Origin: Rhodococcus opacus B4
GTDB lineage: Bacteria > Actinomycetota > Actinomycetes > Mycobacteriales > Mycobacteriaceae
Direction: 5' to 3'
NCBI RefSeq assembly: GCF_000010805.1
Contig: NC_012522.1
Span: 558,001 to 622,000, forward strand
DNA: 64,000 nucleotides
The notes below the pieces were generated by a model. It was not told the origin of the DNA and did not search any database. It saw only the letters and a program-made list of their open reading frames with translations. Below are positions 15,666 through 24,604 of the stretch, one piece after another. Every line of letters starts with the position of its first letter. The first letter of the stretch is position 1. Both the position numbers and the translations under genes were made by a program.

Positions 15666-16827
15666 GGACGGGCAGTGCGGCGGCCGCAAGTGCCGCGGCG
15701 AGAACGATACCCGCGGCGACGAGCAGTGCGAGGTGGTAGCCGTCGGACAGCAGTGGTGTCACGACGAGCGGGCCGACGATCTGTCCGAGACTGTACCCGC
15801 TCGTCAGAATCGCTACCGCGCGCGGGATTTGGAGGTCGGCGCCGATCGCGAGCGACATCTGACTGATGCCGAGGAAGGTTCCCCCGAACAGGAAGGCGGA
15901 GACCAGCGCGGGCCAGACGCCGTCTGCCGCCGCGGGCAGCGCGATGCCGACGGCCTGAACGGTGAGGGCGATCACCAGCAGGATCGGACGGGACCATCGT
16001 CGGCCGAGCGACGCCCACAGTGGACCGGAGGGCAGCGCCGCCAACCCGACCAGCACCCAGGCACCACTGCCGGCGATGCTGCCCGCGGTCCGGTCGATCG
16101 CCGCGACGAGGAAGGTGCCGGCGATGATGTATCCGACGCCCTCGAGTAAATAGCTGACGAAGAGTGCACCGAACGAGCGGACCCCCTGCTCAGGTGACTT
16201 TCTGCGCTCTCCGGCCGCCGCGGTTGCCCTAGGTTGCGGTGTCAGGGTCCACGCCGCGAAGGTGCAGATCGCAGTCAGGAGCGCGGCCGCCCACCACACC
16301 GACTCCCACGTGCTCATCGTCCGCAGGACGAGGACGACGAACCCCGACAGGGCGATACCCGCTCCGATTCCGCCGAACGCCCAGCCCGACAGGTGCGCGG
16401 CCTGCCCACCCAGGTGGGAGTGCATGGCGCCGACAGCTAAGACGAACACCAGGGCACTGGCGACACCCGCAATGAATCGCAATACACCCCAGGATGTTTC
16501 GTTCGATGCGACCGGCATCAGTGCCAGTGTGACGGTCAGGGCGAGCAGTGAGATCCGCATGGTTGCGGCGGACCGCATGACCCCGGGTATGGCGATTCCG
16601 GCGAGCGCCCCGACGAGGTATCCGGAATAGTTGGCCGTCGCCAGGGCAGCGCCCGCCGACGGGGTCAATCCGGCCTGCGCCTCCATCAGCGGGAGAACAG
16701 GGGTGTAGACGAACCGCCCGATACCCATGCCGGCCGCCAGCGCTGCGCCCACCTGGCCGACCCTGAGCCACGGCGAACTCGGTGCCCCGAACGTGAGTCG
16801 CTCGCCGGCGCTACTGATTGCGTTCAT
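15571..16827 (-). CDS. YbfB/YjiJ-type MFS transporter
   Basis: 418 residues with about 12 hydrophobic segments. The N-terminal AGMGIGRFVYTPVLPLM and the LATANYSGYLVGAL segment are typical of the YbfB/YjiJ branch of MFS. The last 25 residues (from GLPKRAGATATG) are polar and overlap a gene remnant on the opposite strand, so the true C-terminus may have been replaced. It lies 45 bp after the LysR gene on the same strand, and that gene overlaps the nitronate monooxygenase gene. The three probably form one operon. Export or import of the monooxygenase substrate is an inference. Confidence 0.8.
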   Translation of the reverse strand: MNAISSAGERLTFGAPSSPWLRVGQVGAALAAGMGIGRFVYTPVLPLMEAQAGLTPSAGAALATANYSGYLVGALAGIAIPGVMRSAATMRISLLALTVTLALMPVASNETSWGVLRFIAGVASALVFVLAVGAMHSHLGGQAAHLSGWAFGGIGAGIALSGFVVLVLRTMSTWESVWWAAALLTAICTFAAWTLTPQPRATAAAGERRKSPEQGVRSFGALFVSYLLEGVGYIIAGTFLVAAIDRTAGSIAGSGAWVLVGLAALPSGPLWASLGRRWSRPILLVIALTVQAVGIALPAAADGVWPALVSAFLFGGTFLGISQMSLAIGADLQIPRAVAILTSGYSLGQIVGPLVVTPLLSDGYHLALLVAAGIVLAAALAAAALPVLTWGLPKRAGATATGAWSDCRSRYRTPPRGG

Positions 16828-16872
16828 ACCTTCTCTTCCAGGGGCGTTCAGACGGCGAGCGCGCCGCCGAAC

Positions 16873-17772
16873 CTAACGAGCGACGGATGTCAGCGACGCC
16901 GGGCGGCTGGACTCGTGGATGTGGAACAGGAACCGTGACAGGGCCGGTGTCGTCGTCGAATCCTTCCGGCGGACGAAGAGCGTCTCCGCACGCGAGTCGG
17001 CCGGCGCGAGATGATGCACTTTCAGGGCCGACGCCAACGGCGACGCCGTCACCACGCCCAGGGGCAGCAGGGTCACGCCCATTCCCGCGGCCGCGCACCC
17101 GAGGATGCCCTCGAGGCTTCCGAACTCGAGGATGTCCGGGCCCGGCAGACCGTGCTGCTCGAAGAGCCGCTCGAGTCGAGCGCGATAGGCGCATCCTGCA
17201 CGGAGGACGAGGACCTTGTGCCGCCGTCCGTCGGCCGGCACCGAATCCAGACCCGCGATGCGGACGCCGCTCACCAGCACCAATTGCTCGATGAACACCT
17301 GCTCGGAGATCAGGTCCGGATGCCGCACCGGTCCGCAGACGAAAGCCCCGTCGAGTCGATGCTCGAGCACTTGGGTGGTGAGGGCGTCGGTCGTGTCGGT
17401 CGTCAGGGTGAAGTCGACTCGGGGGCAGTCCTCGCTGAAGGCCGCCAGCACCCCGGGGAGCCGCAACCCCGCGGTGGTCTCCATGGAGCCGATCGCGAGT
17501 CGGCCGGAAGGATCTCGATCGTCGCCGACGACCTGCGTCACTTCGCGTACGAGCCGGGTGATGTGTTCGGCGTACGGCACCAGACGTTCGCCGGGGTTCG
17601 TCAGGGTCACTCCACGCGCATGGCGGCGAAACAGTTCCACTCCGAGTTCGTCCTCGAGCGCCCGGATCCGTGAGCTGATATTCGACTGAACCGTCAGCAG
17701 TTCTTTCGAAGCCCGGGAGATTCCCCCGGCGCGGGCCACGGCCAGGAAGAAACTCAGGTCGCCGATGTCCAC
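16873..17772 (-). CDS. LysR-type transcriptional regulator
   Basis: 299 residues from GTG 17772. The N-terminal HTH reads LSFFLAVARAGGISRASKEL, then QSNISSRIRALEDELGVELF, and a LysR substrate-binding domain follows. LysR proteins usually require a small-molecule coinducer. Start choice follows the family: the usual protein begins just before DLSFFLAV. The start overlaps the last 19 bases of the nitronate monooxygenase gene, so this regulator is cotranscribed with a probable target instead of being divergent from it, which is less usual for the family. Confidence 0.85.
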   Translation of the reverse strand: MDIGDLSFFLAVARAGGISRASKELLTVQSNISSRIRALEDELGVELFRRHARGVTLTNPGERLVPYAEHITRLVREVTQVVGDDRDPSGRLAIGSMETTAGLRLPGVLAAFSEDCPRVDFTLTTDTTDALTTQVLEHRLDGAFVCGPVRHPDLISEQVFIEQLVLVSGVRIAGLDSVPADGRRHKVLVLRAGCAYRARLERLFEQHGLPGPDILEFGSLEGILGCAAAGMGVTLLPLGVVTASPLASALKVHHLAPADSRAETLFVRRKDSTTTPALSRFLFHIHESSRPASLTSVAR

Positions 17773-18806
17773 GAGAATCCCCGTGCTTCGCTCCACAGGT
17801 CCCGGACGATCTCGCCGGCTGGGGCGGACCGGGCAGTGCGATACCCGACGCCTGCCCACAGGGCGAGGCCGTGCGGGTCGCCGGCGGCGGCTGCCGCGGA
17901 CCGCAGTCCGCTCGTCAACAGATGTACCTGCGGATATGCCGTCACCGCGTAGGTATCGAAGTCGCTGATGAAGTCATTGACCAGGCCGCGGGCGGGACGA
18001 CCCGAGAACGCGCGAGTGACGACGGTGTCGGTGAAGCGGTCGTCGTGCAACGCGGCGCGGTGCGCGGGTTTGGTCCCTGCCTCGTCGGCGCCCAGGAGAG
18101 CGGTACCGATCTGGACTGCGACGGCACCGGCCGCGAGAGCGGCAGCGACATCGCCTCCGGTCGCGATCCCGCCCGCCGCAATGAGGGGTGTGTCGACGGC
18201 AGAGCGGGCCGCCTCGACCAGGTCCCGGGTCGAACGTGGGTCCGGCTCCGCGTCCGGGTCGAGCGTCGCCCGATGCCCGCCTGCGTCGACTCCTTGCATA
18301 CATATCGCATCGACGCCCCGCTCCGCGGCCGACCGTGCCTCGTCGACATCCGACACGGTGGCCACGACGGCAGTACCGGCAGCATGCAACCGATCGACGA
18401 CGTCTCGCGGCGGAAGGCCGAACGTGAAGGACACCACGGGAACCGCAAGCTCCACTGCAAGGCCGACCTTGGCGTCGAAGGCGTCATCGTCATGGTCGAC
18501 GACCTCGGGCAGCACCACGTTCCGGCGTTCGGCGAGCGGCCGCAACCGCTCCCGGTAGGCCTCCACGGCCGCGCGGTCGGCCAGGGGACGGCCCGGGACG
18601 AAGAGATTGAGTCCCAACGGTGCGTCCGTCAGAGCGCGAATCGCGTCGACCTCACGGCGAACCGCGTCGACGCTCTTGTATCCGGCCGCGAGGAACCCGA
18701 GGCCGCCGGTGGACGAAACCGCGGCAGCGAGTTCGGGGGTGCTCGGCCCTCCCGCCATGGGCGCCCCGACGATGGCAATTCGGAGGTCTTCCTCGAGATC
18801 GAACAC
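17754..18806 (-). CDS. Nitronate monooxygenase
   Basis: 350 residues. The N-terminus IVGAPMAGGPSTPELAAAVS and GGLGFLAAGYKS is the family's FMN barrel opening. CMQGVDAGGHRATLD holds the conserved His, PLIAAGGIATGGDVAAALA and AVQIGTALLGADEAG form the phosphate-binding end. These FMN enzymes oxidise alkyl nitronates or propionate-3-nitronate with O2, yielding aldehydes and nitrite. GTG 18806 follows AAAGGA. It is the first gene of a run with LysR and MFS, divergent from a second LysR gene. Confidence 0.85.
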   Translation of the reverse strand: MFDLEEDLRIAIVGAPMAGGPSTPELAAAVSSTGGLGFLAAGYKSVDAVRREVDAIRALTDAPLGLNLFVPGRPLADRAAVEAYRERLRPLAERRNVVLPEVVDHDDDAFDAKVGLAVELAVPVVSFTFGLPPRDVVDRLHAAGTAVVATVSDVDEARSAAERGVDAICMQGVDAGGHRATLDPDAEPDPRSTRDLVEAARSAVDTPLIAAGGIATGGDVAAALAAGAVAVQIGTALLGADEAGTKPAHRAALHDDRFTDTVVTRAFSGRPARGLVNDFISDFDTYAVTAYPQVHLLTSGLRSAAAAAGDPHGLALWAGVGYRTARSAPAGEIVRDLWSEARGFSWTSAT

Positions 18807-18920
18807 CAGGATCCTTTCTGTCGATGGGTGCGTGAGGAACGAGGTTCACGCCCTCTCACGCTTCCGTTCACCATCGTGCACCGCTGCATCGGCGAGCGGA
18901 AATGCCGTTTCGGCTGGATC

Positions 18921-18926
18921 TATGCT
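18921..18926 (+). promoter_or_regulatory. -10 box TATGCT for a leaderless LysR gene
   Basis: TATGCT ends 8 nt before ATG 18935, with no ribosome site in between, which suggests a leaderless transcript. Confidence 0.45.
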
Positions 18927-18934
18927 TGGCAGTT

Positions 18935-19804
18935 ATGACCATCGAACTGCGGCACCTCAGGGCGGTCGTGGCGGTCGCCGAGGCGGGCTCGTTCACCGCC
19001 GCGGCGACCGCGCTGCACATCACGCAGCCGGCGCTCACCCGAACGGTGCAGCAACTCGAAACCTCACTCGGCGTGCGGTTGTTCGACCGGACCTCGCGTG
19101 CGCTCGCCCTCACCGAGGACGGCGCCGGGTTCGTCGAGAAGGTGCGCGTCATTCTCGGTGATCTCGATTCCGCGGTTGCGCTGTACACCACCCGATCCCT
19201 TGCCCTCGGCTTCAGTTGGCTGCTCCCCGACCCGTGGGCGCAGCAGGTGATCGACGACGTCGAGAAGAACTCTCGCGCCACCGTGGTTCCGCGTCGCTGC
19301 GACGACCCGATCGCTGCACTGAACAACGCCACCGTGGATGCCGCCGTCGTTCGCCGGGACGTCCCGGGCGACGAGTTCGTGCAGCATCCGCTGTTCGAGG
19401 AGCAGCGGATCGCGGCGGTCTCGGCCGCCTCGCCACTCGCGAGCCGCGAGACCATCGACTGGGCCGAGTTCGGAACCCTTCCTCTGGTCATCAACACCCT
19501 CAGCGGAACCACATCCGAGGATCTGTGGCCGAACCACGACGGCCCGGTGGTGACGTGCTCGAACTTCGACGAGTGGCTCGAACTGATCGCGGCGGATCGC
19601 GGTGTGGGCACGGTTCCGGAAGTCGCCCGGAGGCGCGTGACCCACCGCAATGTCCGGTTCATCCCGCTGGTCGGTGCTCCGCCCGCGGTCGTGAGGTTCG
19701 TGTACCGCCGCAACCGGGTGACGCCGCTGCTGCGGGTGTTGCGGGACGCCGCGATCCGCAACTCTCCCCCGCCCCACGGCGCCACCGTCCGTCAACCCCG
19801 CTGA
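18935..19804 (+). CDS. LysR-type transcriptional regulator
   Basis: 289 residues from ATG 18935. The HTH is classical: LRHLRAVVAVAEAGSFTAAA, then LHITQPALTRTVQQLETSLG and VRLFDRTSRALALTEDG. The substrate-binding domain follows. The upstream in-frame start (18902) is less likely because a TATGCT -10 box falls between the two. It diverges from the nitronate monooxygenase gene with about 130 bp between, the standard LysR-target geometry, and converges on the flavin-reductase-like gene with a 13 bp overlap of coding ends. Confidence 0.85.
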   Translation: MTIELRHLRAVVAVAEAGSFTAAATALHITQPALTRTVQQLETSLGVRLFDRTSRALALTEDGAGFVEKVRVILGDLDSAVALYTTRSLALGFSWLLPDPWAQQVIDDVEKNSRATVVPRRCDDPIAALNNATVDAAVVRRDVPGDEFVQHPLFEEQRIAAVSAASPLASRETIDWAEFGTLPLVINTLSGTTSEDLWPNHDGPVVTCSNFDEWLELIAADRGVGTVPEVARRRVTHRNVRFIPLVGAPPAVVRFVYRRNRVTPLLRVLRDAAIRNSPPPHGATVRQPR

Positions 19805-20478
19805 CCGTCACTGCCGCCACGAAGCTGCGCGATCTCCCGCTCCAGTGCGGCATTGCGGGATTTCAGGGCGTCGACTTCGTCCTGCAATCCCTTGCGGGCC
19901 AACGCGAGCGATTCCCTCATTCGGGCCTCGCCGTACTTCGGGGGAATGTTCTTCGTGCAGTTGCGGTCCAGAGCCTCGACGTGGACGACGAGCGCGCGGT
20001 CACAGCCGGCCCTGCCGACCCCGTCGGGGGTGGCGAGGATCCTTTCGATGAGCTCCGGATCGTCGGCACGCTCGACGATGTCGGCTCGTCCGTAGACCTT
20101 GACTCTGGTGCGGGTCGGGTAGTCGATGAAGAACAGGGCCACTCGATCGTTCTCGTCGAGGTTGCCGATCGTGACGAACTGCTGATTTCCCGGATAGTCC
20201 GCGAGCGTAATCGTCGACGAGTTCGGTACGTGCACGAAGCCGGGCGGGCCGCCCCGGTGCTGGATGTAGGGCCACCCGGAGGGCGTCACCGTCGCGATGA
20301 AGAACGAGTCGGTGGATCGGATCAGTGCGGTCACGCGCGTGTCCAGTTCGTCAGGCCTGCCGACGTTTTCGCCCTGCGCTCGCCTCCGCCCGTACCAGTG
20401 GATGCTTCCCGTAGCCTTCTGCCGCTCGGCGACCGGGGCGGTGAACGCGATCGCGCCGTACCGGGACGGGCCGGTCAT
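19792..20478 (-). CDS. Pyridoxamine 5'-phosphate oxidase-fold flavin protein
   Basis: 228 residues. VTALIRSTDSFFIATVTPSG, then QHRGGPPGFVHV and DNDRVALFFIDY-like segments (ENDRVALFFIDYPTRTRVKV) mark the split-barrel FMN fold of the PNPOx-like family with HugZ-type additions. The C-terminal 60 residues form a coiled coil (LALARKGLQDEVDALKSRNA). It may bind flavin and supply reduced flavin or remove a reactive product; this is inference. ATG 20478 overlaps the stop of the upstream transporter gene (ATGA), so translation is probably coupled. A longer in-frame reading upstream is antisense or overlapping and not supported. Confidence 0.8.
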   Translation of the reverse strand: MTGPSRYGAIAFTAPVAERQKATGSIHWYGRRRAQGENVGRPDELDTRVTALIRSTDSFFIATVTPSGWPYIQHRGGPPGFVHVPNSSTITLADYPGNQQFVTIGNLDENDRVALFFIDYPTRTRVKVYGRADIVERADDPELIERILATPDGVGRAGCDRALVVHVEALDRNCTKNIPPKYGEARMRESLALARKGLQDEVDALKSRNAALEREIAQLRGGSDGQRG

Positions 20479-21914
20479 GAGGTCGCGGCCTCCGGCGCGG
20501 GAACGGAGCCGCGTGGCTGTTCCGCTGTGGCCGAGATCGATTCGGCTGTGTACTCGGAGTCGATCTGCTTCCACGCTCGCCGCACGATCGGACTGTCCAC
20601 TCCACGTCGCAGTGTCAGCACGAACACCAGTGCCGTGATCGCGGTGACCGCGATGGGATAGATCAATCCGGCGAGCACGTTGCCGGTCGCGGTGTTGAGC
20701 GACAGCGCCACCAGAGGGGTGAAGCCACCGAACACGCCGGTCCCGAGGTGGTAGGCCAGGGACAGTCCGGTGTAGCGGATCTGCGGTGGGAACAACTCGG
20801 ACAGGAATGCCGCCGTGGGCCCGTAGATCATGGTGACGAAGATGACCTGCACGGTCAGAGCCAGGACCATCTGGAACTGGTCGCCGTGGACGGCCGCGTG
20901 TCGGATCCACGCGAACAGCGGAAGGTAGCCGGCTGCCGAAAAGACGAGGCCGCACAGAATGATCCGCATCCGTCCATGCTTGTCGGACAGCTTTCCGAAG
21001 ACGACGAAGAACGGTGTCGCGATGACCAGTGCGATTCCGACGGAGACATTGGCTGTGAGGAAGTCGATCTTCAGGATCGTCTGCAGGAAGTACAGCGTGT
21101 AGAACTGGCTCGTGTACCAGGCGACTCCCAGACCCGCCGTGACCCCGAAGAGCACGACGAGCAGTAACGCGAAGGCCGGCTTGTGCGCGACGGCGTCCCT
21201 GATCGGGGAACGCGAGAGGTTCCCACTCTTCCGCATCTCCTCGAACACCGGCGACTCGTGCATCTTCATGCGGATCTTCAGCGAGAACAGCACGAGGACC
21301 GCGGACAGAAGGAACGGGATCCGCCAGCCCCACGAAGTGAATGCCGCCTCGCCCAACCCGACCCGGCAGAGCACGATGACCCCGATCGACAGAAGCAGAC
21401 CGCCGGTCGCGGTGGTTTGGAGAACACTCGTGAGCGCACCGCGTTTCTCCGTGGGAGAGTTCTCCGCGATGTAGACGACCGCGCCCCCGTACTCTCCCCC
21501 GATCGCGAGTCCCTGCAGCAACCGCAGCGTCACCAGCAGTATCGGCGCCAGAATTCCGATGTGGTCGTAGGTGGGCATCAATCCGAGCAACGTGGTGGCG
21601 CCGCCCATGATGAGCAGCGTCGTCATGAACGTCTTCTTACGCCCGACCCGGTCTCCCATCCGGCCGAACACGATGGCGCCGATGGGGCGTACGACGAATC
21701 CCGTGCCGAAGGCCGCGATCGTGACGAGAAGTGCTGCGGTTCCGTTTCCTTCGGGAAAGAACATCCCGGAGAACACGACGGCGAGACTGCCGTAGATGTA
21801 GAAGTCGTACCATTCGATCAAGGTTCCGACGCTGGACGCGGCAATGATTTTGCGAAGACTACTTTTCGGCACACCGCTGACGGGGACGGGTGGTGAGACG
21901 GACTGGCTGGCCAT
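20475..21914 (-). CDS. MHS-family MFS transporter (metabolite:H+ symporter)
   Basis: 479 residues with 12 predicted membrane segments. SSVGTLIEWYDFYIYG and FGRMGDRVGRKKTF are the metabolite:proton symporter signatures, and RLLQGLAIGGEYGGAVVYI is also typical. Members of the family import organic acids, sugars, betaine or shikimate-like compounds. It lies 57 bp after a second nitronate monooxygenase and overlaps the flavin protein downstream, giving a three-gene operon. A small nitro-acid such as 3-nitropropionate is a plausible substrate, as inference. Confidence 0.88.
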   Translation of the reverse strand: MASQSVSPPVPVSGVPKSSLRKIIAASSVGTLIEWYDFYIYGSLAVVFSGMFFPEGNGTAALLVTIAAFGTGFVVRPIGAIVFGRMGDRVGRKKTFMTTLLIMGGATTLLGLMPTYDHIGILAPILLVTLRLLQGLAIGGEYGGAVVYIAENSPTEKRGALTSVLQTTATGGLLLSIGVIVLCRVGLGEAAFTSWGWRIPFLLSAVLVLFSLKIRMKMHESPVFEEMRKSGNLSRSPIRDAVAHKPAFALLLVVLFGVTAGLGVAWYTSQFYTLYFLQTILKIDFLTANVSVGIALVIATPFFVVFGKLSDKHGRMRIILCGLVFSAAGYLPLFAWIRHAAVHGDQFQMVLALTVQVIFVTMIYGPTAAFLSELFPPQIRYTGLSLAYHLGTGVFGGFTPLVALSLNTATGNVLAGLIYPIAVTAITALVFVLTLRRGVDSPIVRRAWKQIDSEYTAESISATAEQPRGSVPAPEAATS

Positions 21915-21971
21915 GGGGAATCCTTCGGGAGGGACGCGGAGTGGGGTGTGCGAGGCCGCACCGATCGGGGG

Positions 21972-22961
21972 CTAGGAGCCGATCGCTGCGAGGTCGCGGG
22001 AACTGCGACCGAGGATCGCGGCGGCGGTGCCGACCATGTCGTCCATGATCGACGCGACGGAGTCGACACGATCGATCTGGCCGATGACCTCTCCGACGAT
22101 CAGATTCGCGACGTCATAGTTCTCGGCCTTCACCGCTACCAGGAACTGCTCTTGCTTCTCCCGAAGCGCATCCCGCAGGCCCGGTTCGTCGCCGTGCCAT
22201 CGCCGGATGAAGCCGTTGTGCAGGACGCGCCCCGTGTACCGAGTCGGCCAGGGCTTTTCGCGCACGATGTCGAAGGCGCTCTGCCTGATCGTGTCGTCCC
22301 CGCTCGCGCGTAGCGCGCGGCGCTGCGCCGCGCGCGGAATCGCCGCCTCCTCGGCCGCCCAGAACCTGGTCCCGACGAGGGCGCCGTCGGCTCCGAGCGC
22401 GAGCGCGGCTGCCAGGCCACGGCCGTCGCCGATTCCGCCGGCCGCGAGCAGCATCACCTCCGGCGCCTGCCGCCGAAGAAAATCGGCGATCTCGGGAACC
22501 AGGGTGAACGTCGATCGGGCCCCCGTTCCGTGGCCGCCCGCCTCTCCGCCTTGAGCAGCGAGGACGCTCGCACCCACCTCGACGGCTCGACGCGCCTGGT
22601 CGAGGTCGTGCACCTGGCAGATCAGTGGGATTCCCGCGGCACGAATTGCAGGCGCATGCGGCGCCGGGTCGGCGAAGGAGAGGAAGATCGCCGCAGGACG
22701 GTAGTCGATCGTCGTCTCGAGGAGCCGCGGTTGCTGCGCCATCGACCAGGTGATGAAGCCACAACCGACCGCGGCGGTGGTCACCTGGTCGAACTGATCG
22801 TGCAGCCAGGACTCGTCGCCGTATCCGCCGCCGATCAATCCCAGCCCACCTGCCTCGGCCACCGCAGAAGCCAATCTCCAATCGGAGACGTAGTCCATCG
22901 GGGCAAGGACGATGGGGTGCTCGATACCGAATTTCTCGGTGAAACGGTTCTGCAAGCTCAC
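21972..22961 (-). CDS. Nitronate monooxygenase (second copy)
   Basis: 329 residues from GTG 22961, which has GGAGGAG 7 nt upstream. FGIEHPIVLAPMDYVSDWRL and GGLGLIGGGYGDESWL form the N-terminal FMN part; LAAQGGEAGGHGTG carries the conserved His; VMLLAAGGIGDGRGLAAALA and GTRFWAAEEAAIP form the phosphate site. It is clearly distinct from the copy at 17754, so the two are paralogues and not a recent duplication. It is first in an operon with an MHS transporter and a flavin protein. A cluster of GGAACA/TGTTCC repeats lies about 100-140 bp upstream. Confidence 0.85.
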   Translation of the reverse strand: MSLQNRFTEKFGIEHPIVLAPMDYVSDWRLASAVAEAGGLGLIGGGYGDESWLHDQFDQVTTAAVGCGFITWSMAQQPRLLETTIDYRPAAIFLSFADPAPHAPAIRAAGIPLICQVHDLDQARRAVEVGASVLAAQGGEAGGHGTGARSTFTLVPEIADFLRRQAPEVMLLAAGGIGDGRGLAAALALGADGALVGTRFWAAEEAAIPRAAQRRALRASGDDTIRQSAFDIVREKPWPTRYTGRVLHNGFIRRWHGDEPGLRDALREKQEQFLVAVKAENYDVANLIVGEVIGQIDRVDSVASIMDDMVGTAAAILGRSSRDLAAIGS

Positions 22962-23055
22962 GCTGGACTCCTCCACGATTTCTCCGACGTGCCGCAGTGG
23001 TTTGCACGTGCTGCACGTCACACCGGATGACTATGCGACAACGCTAGAACCGGGC

Positions 23056-23103
23056 GGAACAGGGGTCCAACAGTTTGTTCCGAACCCTGCGTTCTCCGGA
23101 ACA
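23056..23103. promoter_or_regulatory. Three GGAACA/TGTTCC half-sites
   Basis: GGAACA at 23056 and TGTTCC at 23076 form one inverted pair; TGTTCC and GGAACA at 23098 form a second. They lie upstream of the nitronate monooxygenase operon in the only space available for its promoter. A dimeric or IclR-like regulator is one possibility. Confidence 0.4.
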
Positions 23104-23180
23104 GAACGCTCACACAATCAGAATGTGCCGTGAAAAACACTGTCCTGCAATGAAGTAGCCCGAAATGATTCCGCCCGGAA

Positions 23181-23921
23181 TCACGCCACGTGCGCATCGC
23201 GCAGGTTCGCGGCCTCGTCGAGGAGGCCGGGGTCCGCGGCTCGTTCGTGGAGTCCGCCGGTCTCGGCAAGGATCGCGGCCCGGACCTGTTCGAGGGTGAC
23301 GCCCGGGTTCATGTCCGTGAGCGACGCCGCCGTGCCCGGGTCGAAGTCCAACTCGAGGGCGGCGTTGACGTCGGTGAGCACCGCTCGCACGGGATTCGAA
23401 TCGGACACCACGAGCTCGAAACCGAAGAGCCACGCGCCGGCGACTATTCGCTGCGCGGTCCCCGCCAACTTGACACGGCCCTCGCCGTTGACGGTCCAGT
23501 CACCGGGGCAGTACTCGCCGGGGACCGGTCCGATGCGAGCGTCGACGCCGAGGCTCCTCAGCACGGCGGCGATCCTCGGGGTGATCCGCTCGAAGCGCGG
23601 GCGGGCGCCGATGATGCCCTCGGTGTCCCGGGAGAAGATCTCCACGACGAGGGTCTGCTCGTGGTAGGCCGCGGCCCGACCACCGGCCCCTCGGACGACG
23701 GGGGTGAACCCATGTCGCCGCGCCGCCGCGGCGGCCGCCGGAAACTGCGGTCGGATGGCGTCCAACCGCCCGAACGACAACGTCCGTGCGGGACTGTAGA
23801 TCCGCACCAGCCCAGGAGCATTCGGATCTCGCCCCGTCCGGCGCAGCAGCGCCGACGCAAACGCCGCATCCATCACGGGATCATCCGGAAAATGCGTGGT
23901 CAGCAACCGCTCGATCGTCAT
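23181..23921 (-). CDS. Lipoate-protein ligase A-like protein
   Basis: 246 residues from ATG 23921; a long upstream in-frame extension looks non-coding. RIYSPARTLSFGRLDAI and VVRGAGGRAAAYHEQTLVVE are the biotin/lipoate A/B ligase fold, the second holding the R(R/G)xxGGxxxxH-type substrate loop. GDWTVNGEGRVKLAGTAQRI contains the lipoyl-adenylate lysine. The family attaches lipoate or octanoate to carrier domains. There is no lipA, lipB or dehydrogenase gene beside it, so it may be a salvage ligase or a non-canonical member. Confidence 0.75.
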   Translation of the reverse strand: MTIERLLTTHFPDDPVMDAAFASALLRRTGRDPNAPGLVRIYSPARTLSFGRLDAIRPQFPAAAAAARRHGFTPVVRGAGGRAAAYHEQTLVVEIFSRDTEGIIGARPRFERITPRIAAVLRSLGVDARIGPVPGEYCPGDWTVNGEGRVKLAGTAQRIVAGAWLFGFELVVSDSNPVRAVLTDVNAALELDFDPGTAASLTDMNPGVTLEQVRAAILAETGGLHERAADPGLLDEAANLRDAHVA

Positions 23922-24147
23922 GCTCGTCCCGTCACTCCGCTCCGCAATCACACCGCCGCGCCGCCATCGCCGCAACCGGCACGTCACTACAGTGTCGCCG
24001 AGACCGAAGTAGTCCACACGACGATCGGATTTCACGGATATCCCCGCGGCCGCTCCCGCCGGGGCCCTACCCTGGACACGCCGAAATGCACTCCCCCTGG
24101 ACGCCTGCGCGCAGTGTGCAGGGCCAGCGCGCCGAGAGGTCGTCACG

Positions 24148-24585
24148 ATGCTCCTCAGATCGAGTGTGGTCGCCTTGCCCTGTGCCGTCGCCGCGGTACT
24201 GTCCGCCTCGCCTGCCCAGGCCACGCCGTCTTCGGGCGTGACCGCTCAGATTCTGTTCGAGACCACGGTTCCGGCGGTCGCCGGCAGTTCGGCGGGCACG
24301 GATCTGACGCTGCGGCGCATCGAGATCGCCTCCGGCGGCACGACGGGCTGGCACTACCACGACGGCCCGGTGTATGCGTTCGTCGAGTCGGGGGTGCTGT
24401 CCCGCACGCTGCAGGACTGCACGAAAGCGGTGACGACCGCCGGTCAGGCGATCACCGAGGACCACGGCAGCGACCACGTCCACGAGGGTTCCAATCTGGG
24501 GACCGAACCGCTGGTCCTGCTCGCGTTCTACACCCAACCGGAGGGCAAGCCGCTGTCCGAGGATGCGCCGGCACCGGCCTGCTGA
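24148..24585 (+). CDS. Secreted cupin-domain protein
   Basis: 145 residues. The first 25 residues form a signal peptide (hydrophobic core ALPCAVAAVLSA, cleavage likely after AQA). The mature part is a single cupin: GGTTGWHYHDGPVYAFVESG is motif 1 with two His, and EGSNLGTEPLVLLAFY is motif 2. DHGSDHVHEG supplies further His. Two Cys are present, at the end of motif 1 and at the C-terminus, and could form a disulfide outside the cell. ATG 24148 follows GAGAGG. Function unknown. It converges on cobK, 19 bp away. Confidence 0.8.
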   Translation: MLLRSSVVALPCAVAAVLSASPAQATPSSGVTAQILFETTVPAVAGSSAGTDLTLRRIEIASGGTTGWHYHDGPVYAFVESGVLSRTLQDCTKAVTTAGQAITEDHGSDHVHEGSNLGTEPLVLLAFYTQPEGKPLSEDAPAPAC

Positions 24586-24604
24586 CGGGCCGACCGGGCC
24601 GTCA

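Noticed and set aside
20479-21333. N-terminal extension of the flavin split-barrel protein
   Set aside because: It lies wholly inside the MHS transporter gene in another frame; ATG 20478 with ATGA overlap is the sensible start.
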